From: Sunxiuqinia sp.
GTDB taxonomy: Bacteria > Bacteroidota > Bacteroidia > Bacteroidales > Prolixibacteraceae
Direction of reading: 5' to 3'
DNA: 37,281 nucleotides
NCBI GenBank assembly: GCA_024635605.1
Contig: JAGXIR010000080.1
Coordinates: 1-37,281, forward strand
Shown piece by piece: positions 18,338-28,582 of the stretch. Below the pieces are notes generated by a model. It saw only the letters and a list, made by a program, of their open reading frames with translations. It had not been told where the DNA came from and ran no database searches. The translations under genes and the position numbers were made by a program. Positions within the stretch are counted from its first letter, which is position 1. Each line of letters begins with the position of its first letter.

Positions 18338-18940
18338 TTAATCAACAAGGACTACCTCTACACCATCGATTTTTCGAAATTTTTCAGTCATTCGTTCGGC
18401 CTCACTTTTTCGGACTGAGGTTTTGATTTTACAGCGCAATTCGAATTGGCTTTCTTTTTGATCCAGATTTTCTTCTTTAAATATTTGCATCACCGGATTC
18501 ATGTTTGGGTAATCAAATTCAACGGTAAAATTGGTCTCAACAAGCTTTTCAATAATGGTTGAATGCGCCAAAACATCAGCTGCTGATTCTTTGTAGGCAT
18601 TAATTAAGCCACTAACACCGAGTAGGGTACCACCAAAATAACGAACAACTACAATCAAAATGTTTGTCAGGTCTAGTCGTATCATTTGTCCTAAAATGGG
18701 TTTGCCGGCGGTTGATGACGGTTCGCCATCGTCGTTTGCCCGAAAGTGTGTTTTTTCTGCGCCAAGCCGCCAGGCATAGCAATGATGACGTGCCGAGTGA
18801 TGCGCTTTTTTCAGGCGCTGGATGTGCTCTTTAATTTCATCTTCTGATTCAACCGGAAAAGCATAAGCAATAAATTTACTGCCTTTGTCTTTAAACAATC
18901 CTTCTTCGGCTTTTGCTATGGTCAGAAATGAGTCGGTCAT
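18338..18940 (-). CDS. IMPACT/YigZ family protein
   Basis: KGSKFIAYAFPVESEDEIKEHIQRLKKAHHSARHHCYAWRLG...NDDGEPSSTAGKPILGQ...VVVRYFGGTLLGVSGL. Confidence 0.95.
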   Translation of the reverse strand: MTDSFLTIAKAEEGLFKDKGSKFIAYAFPVESEDEIKEHIQRLKKAHHSARHHCYAWRLGAEKTHFRANDDGEPSSTAGKPILGQMIRLDLTNILIVVVRYFGGTLLGVSGLINAYKESAADVLAHSTIIEKLVETNFTVEFDYPNMNPVMQIFKEENLDQKESQFELRCKIKTSVRKSEAERMTEKFRKIDGVEVVLVD

Positions 18941-18950
18941 TTTTTGGCTA

Positions 18951-18978
18951 TAAAAAAGGCAGATCGTTTTGATCTGCC
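18951..18978 (-). terminator. Intrinsic terminator downstream of dnaA
   Basis: GGCAGATC-AAAAC-GATCTGCC followed by TTTTTT on the minus strand. Confidence 0.88.
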
Positions 18979-18992
18979 AGCACTAGTTACAG

Positions 18993-20423
18993 TTACATTT
19001 TTAATTTCTTTTCTATTTCTTCGACAAAGAATTTGAAATTTTTATCCGTGTCTTTGAGGTTGTTCACCGTTTTACAGGCGTGCAATACGGTGGCGTGGTC
19101 CTTTTTGCCTATTTGCGCTCCAATGGAGGCCAATGATGATTTGGTCAGACTTTTGGAGAAATACATAGCCAACTGCCGGGCCTGAACAATTTCACGCTTA
19201 CGTGTTTTGGTCTGAAGAGAATCAACCGGCATGTTAAAATAATCGCAAACCACTTTGGATATGTAATCGATTGACAATTCGCGTTTGGAGCTTTTAACCA
19301 ATTTGTTGACCATATCGCTTGCCAGCTCAATCGTTACTTCCTTGCGGTTCAGGGTTGACTGCGCCAGCAGCGAAACTAATGCACCTTCCAATTCGCGCAC
19401 GTTGTTGCCGATGTGTGAGGCAATGTATTCCAAAACTTCATCGCTTATTTCAATGCCGTCTTTATATGTTTTACGTTTCAGAATCTCCATGCGGGTTTCA
19501 AAATCGGGCACTTGTAAATCGGCTGTCAAACCCCATTTGAACCGCGAGAGCAGCCGTTGTTCCATCCCTTTGAGCTCGATTGGTGGTTTGTCTGATGTAA
19601 GAATCAATTGTTTGCCACTTTGGTGAAGATGATTGAAAATGTGAAAGAAAGTCTCCTGCGTTTTTTCCTTCCCGGCGAATTCGTGCACATCATCCAGGAT
19701 CAACACATCAATCATTTGGTAAAAATGAAGAAAATCGTTTCTGTTATTGTTCCGAATGGCTTCGGTAAACTGAGTTTGAAATTTATTGGCGTTGACGTAC
19801 AAAACGATCTTATCAGCAAAGCGTTCTTTCACTTCAATACCAATGGCATGCGCCAGGTGCGTTTTTCCAAGTCCGGAGTTTCCGTAAATCATTAATGGGT
19901 TAAAGGCCGTGCCTCCAGGATTTTGTGCAACCGCATAACCGGCGCTTCGTGCAAGACGATTGCATTCACCTTCAACAAAATTCTCAAAGGTATTGTCGGC
20001 CTTCAGCTGGGGATCAACCTGAAGTTTTTGAATGCCGGGAATGATAAAGGGATTTCTGATCGAAGCTTTTCCCTCAGTTTTTAAGGGAATGTTGAGCGGT
20101 TTATTCTGAATCTTACTGTTGTTGTTGGTTGGATATTTAACCGTGTAAGGTTGCGAGTTGCTTTGGTTATTTCCCATCACAACAACATACTCGAGTTTGG
20201 CGTCGTTACCAACCTCTTTGCGCAGCGTTTTACGGAGCAAGTCAATGTATTGTTCTTCCAAATATTCATAGAAGAATGGACTTGGCACTTGAATAGTCAA
20301 CACTTGATCGTTGATTTTCACCGGTACAATTGGCTCAAACCAGGTCTTAAAACTAATTGTAGGAACATTATCCTTAATTACACCAAGGCAACGATTCCAT
20401 ACAGCAAGATGATTGTTACTCAT
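18993..20423 (-). CDS. dnaA: Chromosomal replication initiator protein DnaA
   Basis: MSNNHLAVWNRCLGVIKDNVPTISFKTWFEPI; NPLMIYGNSGLGKTHLAHAIG; VLILDDVHEFAGKEKTQETFFHIFN; domain IV IGKKDHATVLHACKTV. Start moved to the internal ATG at 20423. Confidence 0.97.
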   Translation of the reverse strand: MSNNHLAVWNRCLGVIKDNVPTISFKTWFEPIVPVKINDQVLTIQVPSPFFYEYLEEQYIDLLRKTLRKEVGNDAKLEYVVVMGNNQSNSQPYTVKYPTNNNSKIQNKPLNIPLKTEGKASIRNPFIIPGIQKLQVDPQLKADNTFENFVEGECNRLARSAGYAVAQNPGGTAFNPLMIYGNSGLGKTHLAHAIGIEVKERFADKIVLYVNANKFQTQFTEAIRNNNRNDFLHFYQMIDVLILDDVHEFAGKEKTQETFFHIFNHLHQSGKQLILTSDKPPIELKGMEQRLLSRFKWGLTADLQVPDFETRMEILKRKTYKDGIEISDEVLEYIASHIGNNVRELEGALVSLLAQSTLNRKEVTIELASDMVNKLVKSSKRELSIDYISKVVCDYFNMPVDSLQTKTRKREIVQARQLAMYFSKSLTKSSLASIGAQIGKKDHATVLHACKTVNNLKDTDKNFKFFVEEIEKKLKM

Positions 20424-20698
20424 TTTGAACAGCAGGATTAATATATATTCGACAAAAATTTTCCCTATTTGAATTCCCGGAAGCAAATTTTGTGAAAAAA
20501 AAAGTATTAAAAAAATCAAAAATGACTTGACTTTTATCAAACCAATATAACCTGCTTCTTAGTCAAGCAGTTAAAAATTTTGTTTTTTTTATGCTGTATA
20601 ACAATCAGATTATCAGTGCATTATGCTTAGCTGTATTTGAAACGTCTGTATTTAGAGTCGGTTGGGGGTTTTAACTTCACTTGAAGAAAATAAAGATA

Positions 20699-21961
20699 CT
20701 AATTTCCTAATTTCTTTAGAGCCTTTTCCAGTCTTACGTTTCGACCGTTTTTGAAGGCTACAATACTGGCATCGGGAAAAACCACTTTAGCTTCCGTGTG
20801 GATTTTCATAATTTTTGCGATATCAGATGTGTTGCCTGTTAGATAACTGTAAACGCCAGATACTTCAACTTCTTCAACCTGTTCAAAATCATTGAAAATT
20901 GAATTTTCGAGAGAAAGTCTGGTTGGGCTGGATATCAAGTGTACTCTAAGTTGGTAATCATCTTCAGTTCCTGGTTTGGTCGCCTGAGGTGAAACATAAA
21001 CGTTTTTTCCCAAATCGAAAGCCGAGAAATGAACGTAGCGTTTGGGGTTATTCCGTATATCTTTTAGCAAGAAGTCCAGACTTTGACTCATCTCGGTGAG
21101 GTTGCTGTACAATTCCTCATCGCTTAGCAGCTTGCCGGCTGATCCTTCTCCTGCATTCACCTTTGCGATGATACTATTAATGCCTTCGGCTGAGCTACGC
21201 AGCTCAACAACCATTTTGGCCATGTCGGCAGCAGCCAGACTATCGCTGATGGATGAAAAATTACTGACGATGTTCGAGAAATCATCCGTATTTTCATTCA
21301 GGTTCGCCGTAAGTTCGTTCATGTTTTGGATGATCCCACTGAGGTTTGACTTTTCAGAAACGAGTAATTCACTTATTTCATTTGAAGCTGTTTCAAGATT
21401 CAGGATGGTTTGGTTTATTCGGGTGAAACTTTCTGACAGGTTTTTTCTGGCCTCGGCGTTAAAAATGTAGGTGACCACTGTTATGGCCGAATCCAGGGAA
21501 GCTAATAATTGTTCTGCTTTGTTTTTTAGCGGTAGCACTTGCATGCTCACTTGTTCTTTCAGGTCTTCTTCAATACTTCCGGGAATCGTATCGCCAGGTT
21601 GATAGTACGAATTGGAAGGTATAATCTGCAGTTTGATGGATTTTGTTCCCATAATATCTGAAGAAACAATTCGGGCTGTTGAGCCTCTTGGGATTCTGAA
21701 ATCACCTTCAAGCGAAAAACTCACGATCAGGCTTCCGTCATTCTTCTCTGAAAAATCAATCGATTTAACCAGTCCAACCTGGTATCCGCTCATCATAACG
21801 GCGCTGGATTCGAGCAGTCCGTCAATACGCTCGTAAACGACATTGTAGGTCGTGTTTTTCTTGAAGAAATCAATACCCTTGAGGTAGTTCATTCCCCAAA
21901 TAAAGATGGCAAAACTAAAGACGATTAATAGACCTAATTTGGTGTACTTGGACAGTTTCAT
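20699..21961 (-). CDS. MCE (MlaD-like) lipid-transport protein with SPOR-like C-terminal extension
   Basis: N-terminal TM helix, MCE domain (YNVVYERIDGLLESSAVMMSGYQVGLVKSIDF), coiled coil, C-terminal FPDASIVAFKNGRNVRLEKALKKL. Confidence 0.88.
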   Translation of the reverse strand: MKLSKYTKLGLLIVFSFAIFIWGMNYLKGIDFFKKNTTYNVVYERIDGLLESSAVMMSGYQVGLVKSIDFSEKNDGSLIVSFSLEGDFRIPRGSTARIVSSDIMGTKSIKLQIIPSNSYYQPGDTIPGSIEEDLKEQVSMQVLPLKNKAEQLLASLDSAITVVTYIFNAEARKNLSESFTRINQTILNLETASNEISELLVSEKSNLSGIIQNMNELTANLNENTDDFSNIVSNFSSISDSLAAADMAKMVVELRSSAEGINSIIAKVNAGEGSAGKLLSDEELYSNLTEMSQSLDFLLKDIRNNPKRYVHFSAFDLGKNVYVSPQATKPGTEDDYQLRVHLISSPTRLSLENSIFNDFEQVEEVEVSGVYSYLTGNTSDIAKIMKIHTEAKVVFPDASIVAFKNGRNVRLEKALKKLGN

Positions 21962-22031
21962 AGTTGTTTTCAGCTTGTTTTAATACAATATTAGTAAGCA
22001 TTACAATAGTATACAAACATTGATCTGCGAA

Positions 22032-23177
22032 CTATGGTTTTATTTTTTTGAGCGCCTTTTTTAGCGGAATGGTTTCATCTTGCTCAAAAGCGACAATGAA
22101 AGCGTCTGGAAATAAGGCGACAATTTGATTTTTAAGGGCTTGGACCTCCTCAAAAGAATTTGTTTTCCCATAAAAATATTTATAAACCGGATTTACTTCT
22201 ATTCGTTCAACATTGCTGAGTCCTTTAAAGTTTGAAGCTCCCGGTTCAATTCTTTTTCTGGTAGCAGCCAGTTGAATGCGAAAGTAAATGCCTTTGGCCT
22301 GACTGTTGCTGGTTGGGATTTCTTTTTTTGGCTGATCGATGACTGGTGTTTCCATTGCGGTGTTTGAAGCCAAAAGTTTGTAGTCGCTTTTATTGTCAAT
22401 GGCTTTTTTATAATCCCGGACGGCTCTGAAAATAGCAGAAGCCAGATAAGCTTGTCCATCGTCGCTGTTCATGTAGTTGGCTTCGTAGCTGTTACTTAAA
22501 AAACCTGCTTCAACCAGTACACTGGGCATGCTGGTGCGACGCAACACCAGAAATCCGGCTTGTTTCACTCCACGGTCTTTTCTGCCAGCCCTATTTTTAA
22601 ACTGACTTTGAACTTCGGCTGCCAGGTTGATACTTTGATACAGGTGTTCGTCCTGAACCATTTCAAACATGATGTACGATTCTGAAGAATTCGGATCAAA
22701 ACCTTGATATGTTGTAGAGTAGTCTTCCTCCATTAAAATTACGGCATTCTCCTTTTTGGCAATATCCAAGTTTTCTTGTGTGCGGTGTAAGCCCAGCACA
22801 AAGGTTTCGGTTCCGGTAATGGATGGAGTACCGCAATAATTGGCGTGCAACGAAATAAAAAGGTCGGCCTTGTTTTTGTTGGCAATCTCAGCTCGTTCGT
22901 GCAAGGGGACAAATACATCGCGGTCGCGGGTGTAGATTACCTTGACTTCAGGCAGGTTTTCCCGAATGTAGTTTCCGAGTTTTAATCCAATTCCCAGAAC
23001 AATATCTTTTTCCCTGATCTGTTTAGTCACTGCACCCGGATCTTTTCCTCCGTGCCCGGGATCAATGATCACCGTGAATGGTTTATCTGGTGCGTTTCTT
23101 GCTTGAACAACCGGAGAAAAATGAATCACAACGACAGCAAAAACAACGATCAACTTTTGTCTAATATCCATATTCAT
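22032..23177 (-). CDS. N-acetylmuramoyl-L-alanine amidase (Amidase_3) with SPOR-like C-terminus
   Basis: FTVIIDPGHGGKDPGAVT, ELFISLHAN-type motif (DLFISLHANYCG), SVLVEAGFLSN. Start placed at MNMDIRQK; the ORF track start is 23264. Confidence 0.93.
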   Translation of the reverse strand: MNMDIRQKLIVVFAVVVIHFSPVVQARNAPDKPFTVIIDPGHGGKDPGAVTKQIREKDIVLGIGLKLGNYIRENLPEVKVIYTRDRDVFVPLHERAEIANKNKADLFISLHANYCGTPSITGTETFVLGLHRTQENLDIAKKENAVILMEEDYSTTYQGFDPNSSESYIMFEMVQDEHLYQSINLAAEVQSQFKNRAGRKDRGVKQAGFLVLRRTSMPSVLVEAGFLSNSYEANYMNSDDGQAYLASAIFRAVRDYKKAIDNKSDYKLLASNTAMETPVIDQPKKEIPTSNSQAKGIYFRIQLAATRKRIEPGASNFKGLSNVERIEVNPVYKYFYGKTNSFEEVQALKNQIVALFPDAFIVAFEQDETIPLKKALKKIKP

Positions 23178-23279
23178 AAATGTAGAACGAAACAAAAATA
23201 GAAATATTAAAATTATTTTGCATTTGTTCACCCATTTGTCTGCATTGAATTTATATTTTTGCAATCCAATGTAACCGCG

Positions 23280-25910
23280 ATGGCTAACATTATACCTGGT
23301 TTGATAAAAATTCGAATTACATATTTGCTGCTTTTATTCTGTTTTTCCTCGTATGCACAGGAATTGCCCGATACAATCCCGGTGATAGCTCCTGATTTGG
23401 AATTGCAGCCTGATTCTATTCTTTTGGAGCAGATGGAGGCGAATCAGGATACGATTGCAAAAGAAGAGCCACGCAAAAAAACAATGCTGCAAGCTCCGAT
23501 CACCTACAGTGCCGAAGACTCGATTCTGGTTTCGTTGGATGGGAAAAAAGTTTTTTTGTATAAGAACGCGGTGGTTAATTATCAAACCATTGAGCTGAAA
23601 GCAGACTACATTCAACTGGATCTGCAAACCAAGGAGGTTTATGCGGAAGGGGTTCCGGACTCTGCTGACGTGGTTCAGGGAACGCCGGTGTTTAAAGATG
23701 GGAGTGAGGAATTTGAAAGTAAAACACTTCGCTACAATTTTGAAACTCAAAAAGGAATTATCACCGATGTAAAAACACAGCAAGGTGATGGTTATGTGCA
23801 CAGTGACCGGACGAAGAAAATAGATGCCGAGTCTTTTATTCTGAAAAGAGGAAAATACACGACTTGCGACGCTGACCACCCGCACTTTTATTTGCGGATG
23901 ACCAAAGCTAAGGTGATTTCGAATAAAAAAATTATTACCGGCCCGGCTTATTTGGTACTCGAAGATTTTCCAATCTATTTTCCGATGATCCCGTTTGGTT
24001 TTTTTCCCAACTCGCCCAGCTATTCCTCAGGAATAATTATCCCCACTTATGGTGAAGAACAAAACCGGGGTTTCTTTTTGCGCGAAGGTGGTTATTATTG
24101 GGCTGCCAGTCAATATTTCGATCTAACGGTCAAAGGGGATATTTACTCGAAAGGCTCATGGGGAAGTAGCATGCACACCAATTATAAGAAACGATATAAA
24201 TTCTCCGGAAGTTTTGATTTCCGTTATAATGTAAACCGGTACAGCGATCCGGGATTGCCCGACTATAGCCGGTCTCCGGGGTTTTCTGTGCAATGGTCAC
24301 ACTCACAGGATGCCAAGGCCAACCCGTTTCAAACGTTTTCGGCCAATGTTAACCTGTCAACAACGAGTTACGACAAGCAGAACTCGAATGATGTGCAAAG
24401 CTATTTGCAAACCACCAAGTCGTCGAGTATTTCCTACTCCAAAAAATGGGAGAATTCACCTTTTAATATGTCCTCCAGTTTCCGACATTCGCAAAACTCG
24501 CGCGATTCAACCATTTCATTAAGTTTTCCTGAACTCGCTTTTTCGATGTCGAAAATTTATCCGTTCAAACAAAAGGGCAGGATAGGAGCAGCTAAGTGGT
24601 ACGAAAAAATTGGCTTTAGCTACACGGGGAACATTAAGAATTCAATCACGGCGCATGAAGAAGAAATTCTGAAGAAGTCGCTGATTACAGACTGGCGCAA
24701 TGGTTGGAAACACTCCATTCCAATTTCGCTGCCAAATTTCAATTTGCTGAAGCATATCAATATCAGCCCAAGTATCAGCTATTCCGAACGCTGGTACACC
24801 AATTACATTGAGCAGAATTATGCCTACGACCACATTGCCCAAAAAGGAACTTTGTGGGAGGATACCATTTACGCGTTTAAACGAAACTACAATTATTCCT
24901 TTTCATTGAGTTCGCAAACCAATATTTACGGGATGTATCTGATGAAAAACCCCAACTCGCGGATGAAAGCCATCCGACATAAAATGTCGCCCTCGGTAAG
25001 CTTAAGCTACAATCCTGATTTTACTGATCCGAAGTACGGCTTTTGGGATACCTATATTGATGAAAATGGAAGAGAGGTTGCGTATAACCGCTTTCGCGAC
25101 GGAATTTTTGGATCGGCTACCGGACGGGAAAGTGGCTCGATCAATTTTGGTTTGACCAATAACCTGGAGGCCAAAGTTGCTGCTAAAAGCGACACCATTT
25201 CGTCGGACGAAGAGAAATTTCAAAAGGTGAAGATTATCGATAATCTGGGTTTTAGCGGATCCTATAATTTGATTGCGGATTCGTTGAATCTGAGTAATAT
25301 TCGGATTAGCGGACGGACGACCATCAAAGGGGTAAACCTGAATTTTGGCGGAACGTTGGATCCATACGCTACCGATTTGAATGGCAATAAAATTAATAAG
25401 TACATGTGGAATGAAAGTTCCGGCTTATCGAAGCTTGGGCGCTTGACCAATGCAAACTTGTCGTTTGGAATGTCCTTTAAATCGAAAAAGGAAGAACAAA
25501 ACGCGGAGCAGGGCGAAGGGGATAATGTGGAGCAAATCGTTCATCCGGACGGCTACATTGAGTATTATGATTTTGACATTCCCTGGGATTTTCGCTTCGA
25601 CTACAGTTTGAGTTATTCCAAGCGAAGTCCTTATCACGACGCTCAGATCAACCAGAGTTTAAATTTTAGCGGACGCCTGAACCTGACCCGCGAATGGAAT
25701 ATGTCGCTCACCACCAACTTTGATGTGCAGGCCCGCGAATTCTCATTCACCACCTTTAATGTGAACCGGCGCTTGCACTGCTGGAACATGAGTTTCAACT
25801 TTGTACCTTTTGGTCAACGTAAAAGCTACAGCTTCACGATTAACGCTTCCTCAGCCATGCTGAAAGACCTGAAAGTGGATAAGAAACGTAGCTGGTTTGA
25901 CAACCGATGA
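23280..25910 (+). CDS. LptD-like outer membrane LPS assembly protein
   Basis: Signal peptide, OstA-like N-domain (YKNAVVNYQTIELKADYIQLDLQTKEVYAEG), YTTCDADHPHFYLRMTKAKVI, long beta-barrel. A TATTTTTG box lies just upstream. Confidence 0.88.
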   Translation: MANIIPGLIKIRITYLLLLFCFSSYAQELPDTIPVIAPDLELQPDSILLEQMEANQDTIAKEEPRKKTMLQAPITYSAEDSILVSLDGKKVFLYKNAVVNYQTIELKADYIQLDLQTKEVYAEGVPDSADVVQGTPVFKDGSEEFESKTLRYNFETQKGIITDVKTQQGDGYVHSDRTKKIDAESFILKRGKYTTCDADHPHFYLRMTKAKVISNKKIITGPAYLVLEDFPIYFPMIPFGFFPNSPSYSSGIIIPTYGEEQNRGFFLREGGYYWAASQYFDLTVKGDIYSKGSWGSSMHTNYKKRYKFSGSFDFRYNVNRYSDPGLPDYSRSPGFSVQWSHSQDAKANPFQTFSANVNLSTTSYDKQNSNDVQSYLQTTKSSSISYSKKWENSPFNMSSSFRHSQNSRDSTISLSFPELAFSMSKIYPFKQKGRIGAAKWYEKIGFSYTGNIKNSITAHEEEILKKSLITDWRNGWKHSIPISLPNFNLLKHINISPSISYSERWYTNYIEQNYAYDHIAQKGTLWEDTIYAFKRNYNYSFSLSSQTNIYGMYLMKNPNSRMKAIRHKMSPSVSLSYNPDFTDPKYGFWDTYIDENGREVAYNRFRDGIFGSATGRESGSINFGLTNNLEAKVAAKSDTISSDEEKFQKVKIIDNLGFSGSYNLIADSLNLSNIRISGRTTIKGVNLNFGGTLDPYATDLNGNKINKYMWNESSGLSKLGRLTNANLSFGMSFKSKKEEQNAEQGEGDNVEQIVHPDGYIEYYDFDIPWDFRFDYSLSYSKRSPYHDAQINQSLNFSGRLNLTREWNMSLTTNFDVQAREFSFTTFNVNRRLHCWNMSFNFVPFGQRKSYSFTINASSAMLKDLKVDKKRSWFDNR

Positions 25911-25985
25911 TCAACGCTTGACATCCGATACGTGTAAGTTAGGCATCAATACCTCTCGATGCCTCATCGAAAGTTTTAGAGCAGG

Positions 25986-28313
25986 CTAATTAAACAGCTT
26001 CACTCCAAAGTAGATGGTTCGTGGTTTCGAAGGGCCATAAACATAGTTGCTGTCGCGATATTTTCCCTTATCAAAATCGTCTTGGTATTGATTGAAGATG
26101 TTGCTGACTCCACCGAAAAATTGGAGTTTCGAGTCGAGGTGTGGTAAATTGAAATCATAAGACAATTTCAGATTGGTTTCCCAAAATGGATTCGATTCAA
26201 ACAGAAGATCTTCTTCCGGAGTGTCGGCATCACCTGTAAGTCCGTAGTGCGGAACAAGCATGCTGCCGGTGTACAGACCCGACAAAGTAGCCGTAAACGG
26301 ACTCTCAGGTGTAAACGTCAGAGTGTAATAACCGTAAGAATTGGGTGTGCGCAGAAAATCTTTTGTTCCGGCAATTTCGGTTGACCAGGCCACCGCATTT
26401 TCGTATTGGCTTTTTTGCAGTGTCAGTCCCGCTTCCAACTGGAGTCGTTGGTTGAAGTTGGCGCGTGCCTCAAAAGTTCCTCCGTACACTTGTGAGTTTC
26501 CACCATTTCGCTTTTCAAGAATTGAATTTCCTTCGGGCGTGTCGTTCAATTCTTCCAGAATATATGCATCGTTGAGAACGGTATAAAATCCTTCAATGGT
26601 AAAGCCGTAGATGTGTGTTTCGGTGGCCCGATCCCAGTTTAGCGAACTGCTCAAACTCTGCGATCGTTCCTCTTTCAGTTCGTCAGCCAGTTGTACCTGT
26701 TGAATGCCGCCACCTGAAAAGGCTATGTGCATATCGGTGTCAAATGCCTGAGGTGCACGGAATCCGGTTGACCAAGACACGCGAAACTGGGTTTCCTGAT
26801 TGAACTTGTACAAAGCCGATAAGCGAGGATTCAGAATAATCTGGTCGACATAGTTGTGTTGATCGGCCCGTACACCGGTGAGCAAGGTCAATTTTGAATT
26901 GACCGACCAATCGCTTTGCAGATAGAAACCGGTGTTTTTCGAAGTTTGATCCAGCAAATAATCGTAGGTTTCAATTTCATCCATTACATCATCGTAGTTG
27001 TATTCCAAACCGGTGGTGATCACATTAAGTCCTCCCAGAAAATCGTATATCGTATGATTGAGCTGAACGCCGCCTATGAACGTATTGTTTTTTGTATTTC
27101 CGTAGGGAGGCAAAGCGTAGTGGGCAGCCAGCGCTGCTTCGTCGTCAGGCAAAATTCCGGTGTAATGTTTGCGCTTGGTGTATTGTCCGGCAAAAAAGGC
27201 AGCAAAGGTTGTGCGGTTATTGTCAAAATCAAGCGTGTAGTCTGCACCACCCATCAAAATGTCATGCGTCCGCTCTTCCGACTGGTCGGCCAGGTAGGCG
27301 GGATCATCGTTTCGGTTTCCCCCTCTCCGGTATTCATGCAAACTGGCCATATTTACTTCCAGCTTTTGGTTTTGGTTGAGCCTGAAATAGGAGTTAAAAC
27401 CAAACGAATTGTTCTGCAGTGCAGGCATTTCAGAATAGCCATCATCGTTGTGATCGTACGATTGACGGTCTCTTCGCGATACAAAAATGGTAGCCCCTGC
27501 GTTTCGCTGCGTGCTCAACAGGGTGATGTTCCCATTGATGTTATTGTCGTTGGCCTGCCCATTGATGATTGCGTTGCTCATCGATAAATTGTAGGCATTT
27601 CGAGAAGGAAACTTGGTGATCACGTTCACCGTTCCTCCAATAGCGCTTGATCCATACAACGCTGAGGCGCCTCCACGTACCACCTCAATTCGTTCCACCA
27701 TTTCGGTGGGAATTTGCTCCAGTCCGTAAAGGCCGGTCAGCGGACTGAAAATAGGCCGGCTGTTAATCAATATTTGCGAATAGGCACCCCCCAGTCCATT
27801 CATGCGCAACTGAGTGTAGTTGCAGGTTTGGCAGTCGGTTTCCATCCGTATGCCCGGTTGAAAACTAAGCCCTTCGGAAATGGTATTGGCCTGCACGTAA
27901 TCAAATATTTTTGAGTCGATTACATTCACAATGACTGCCGATTCTGTTCTGCGCTTGAAGGTTTTCGTACCGGTTACGACCACTTCGTCCACGGCCAAGC
28001 TTTGTTTTTCGAGCTCAAAGTTCAATTCGATACTTTGCCCCTTCACCAGGTTGACCGATCTTTTTACCGGCTTGTATCCAATCATTTTGGCTACAAGCGT
28101 GTGTTGTCCAACGGGTAAGTTCACCAATAAGTAGTGTCCGGTTTCATCGGTAGCCGTGCCATAGTTAGTCCCATCAAGGTAAATGTTGACAAAAGGAATA
28201 TGTTCCCCCGATGATTGCACATCGCCAAAAACATTGGCATCTGTTTTTTGTGCGGCAGCGTTAAATGAATGTAGAAGGCTGATTATAGAAATTAAAAAAG
28301 CGATATGTCTCAT
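25986..28313 (-). CDS. TonB-dependent outer membrane receptor with carboxypeptidase-like N-terminal domain
   Basis: Signal peptide, CarboxypepD_reg-like domain, plug (DEVVVTGTKTFKRRTESAV...VERIEVVRGGASALYGSSAIGGTVNVITK), C-terminal barrel ending in Asn (VKLFN). Confidence 0.94.
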   Translation of the reverse strand: MRHIAFLISIISLLHSFNAAAQKTDANVFGDVQSSGEHIPFVNIYLDGTNYGTATDETGHYLLVNLPVGQHTLVAKMIGYKPVKRSVNLVKGQSIELNFELEKQSLAVDEVVVTGTKTFKRRTESAVIVNVIDSKIFDYVQANTISEGLSFQPGIRMETDCQTCNYTQLRMNGLGGAYSQILINSRPIFSPLTGLYGLEQIPTEMVERIEVVRGGASALYGSSAIGGTVNVITKFPSRNAYNLSMSNAIINGQANDNNINGNITLLSTQRNAGATIFVSRRDRQSYDHNDDGYSEMPALQNNSFGFNSYFRLNQNQKLEVNMASLHEYRRGGNRNDDPAYLADQSEERTHDILMGGADYTLDFDNNRTTFAAFFAGQYTKRKHYTGILPDDEAALAAHYALPPYGNTKNNTFIGGVQLNHTIYDFLGGLNVITTGLEYNYDDVMDEIETYDYLLDQTSKNTGFYLQSDWSVNSKLTLLTGVRADQHNYVDQIILNPRLSALYKFNQETQFRVSWSTGFRAPQAFDTDMHIAFSGGGIQQVQLADELKEERSQSLSSSLNWDRATETHIYGFTIEGFYTVLNDAYILEELNDTPEGNSILEKRNGGNSQVYGGTFEARANFNQRLQLEAGLTLQKSQYENAVAWSTEIAGTKDFLRTPNSYGYYTLTFTPESPFTATLSGLYTGSMLVPHYGLTGDADTPEEDLLFESNPFWETNLKLSYDFNLPHLDSKLQFFGGVSNIFNQYQDDFDKGKYRDSNYVYGPSKPRTIYFGVKLFN

Positions 28314-28582
28314 GGTATTTAACTATTGAATTAATTCACTCAAACCGGACTTGTGCTGTAAATGTTTTTAAAAACAGGAATCTTTTTGAAAAAATGAATT
28401 TGATTGAGGTTACGGGTATAAAATCGTAAAAAGATGAATTTTGACTGGTTTATATTAAACCAACAGAATTTTATGATGTTATCATTAAATGTGATATTTG
28501 AAGCACTGGTGTGTTTTTTATTATACCGATGTTTTTTATTTCTTTGCAAATTATTATTCAAAATCAATCTAAATAGTTTAAA

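Noticed and set aside
20424-20698. oriC next to dnaA
   Set aside because: The AT-rich stretch upstream of dnaA was scanned for TTATNCACA-type DnaA boxes and none was convincing. GC-skew analysis would be needed.
25941-25964. Hairpin AGGCATC...GATGCCT between the LptD-like and TonB receptor genes as a terminator
   Set aside because: Only 7 bp with a 10-nt loop and no good T-tract; too weak to call.
26916-27587. 223-aa plus-strand ORF antisense to the TonB receptor
   Set aside because: Overlaps a clear TonB receptor gene; no signal, domain or ribosome-binding context.
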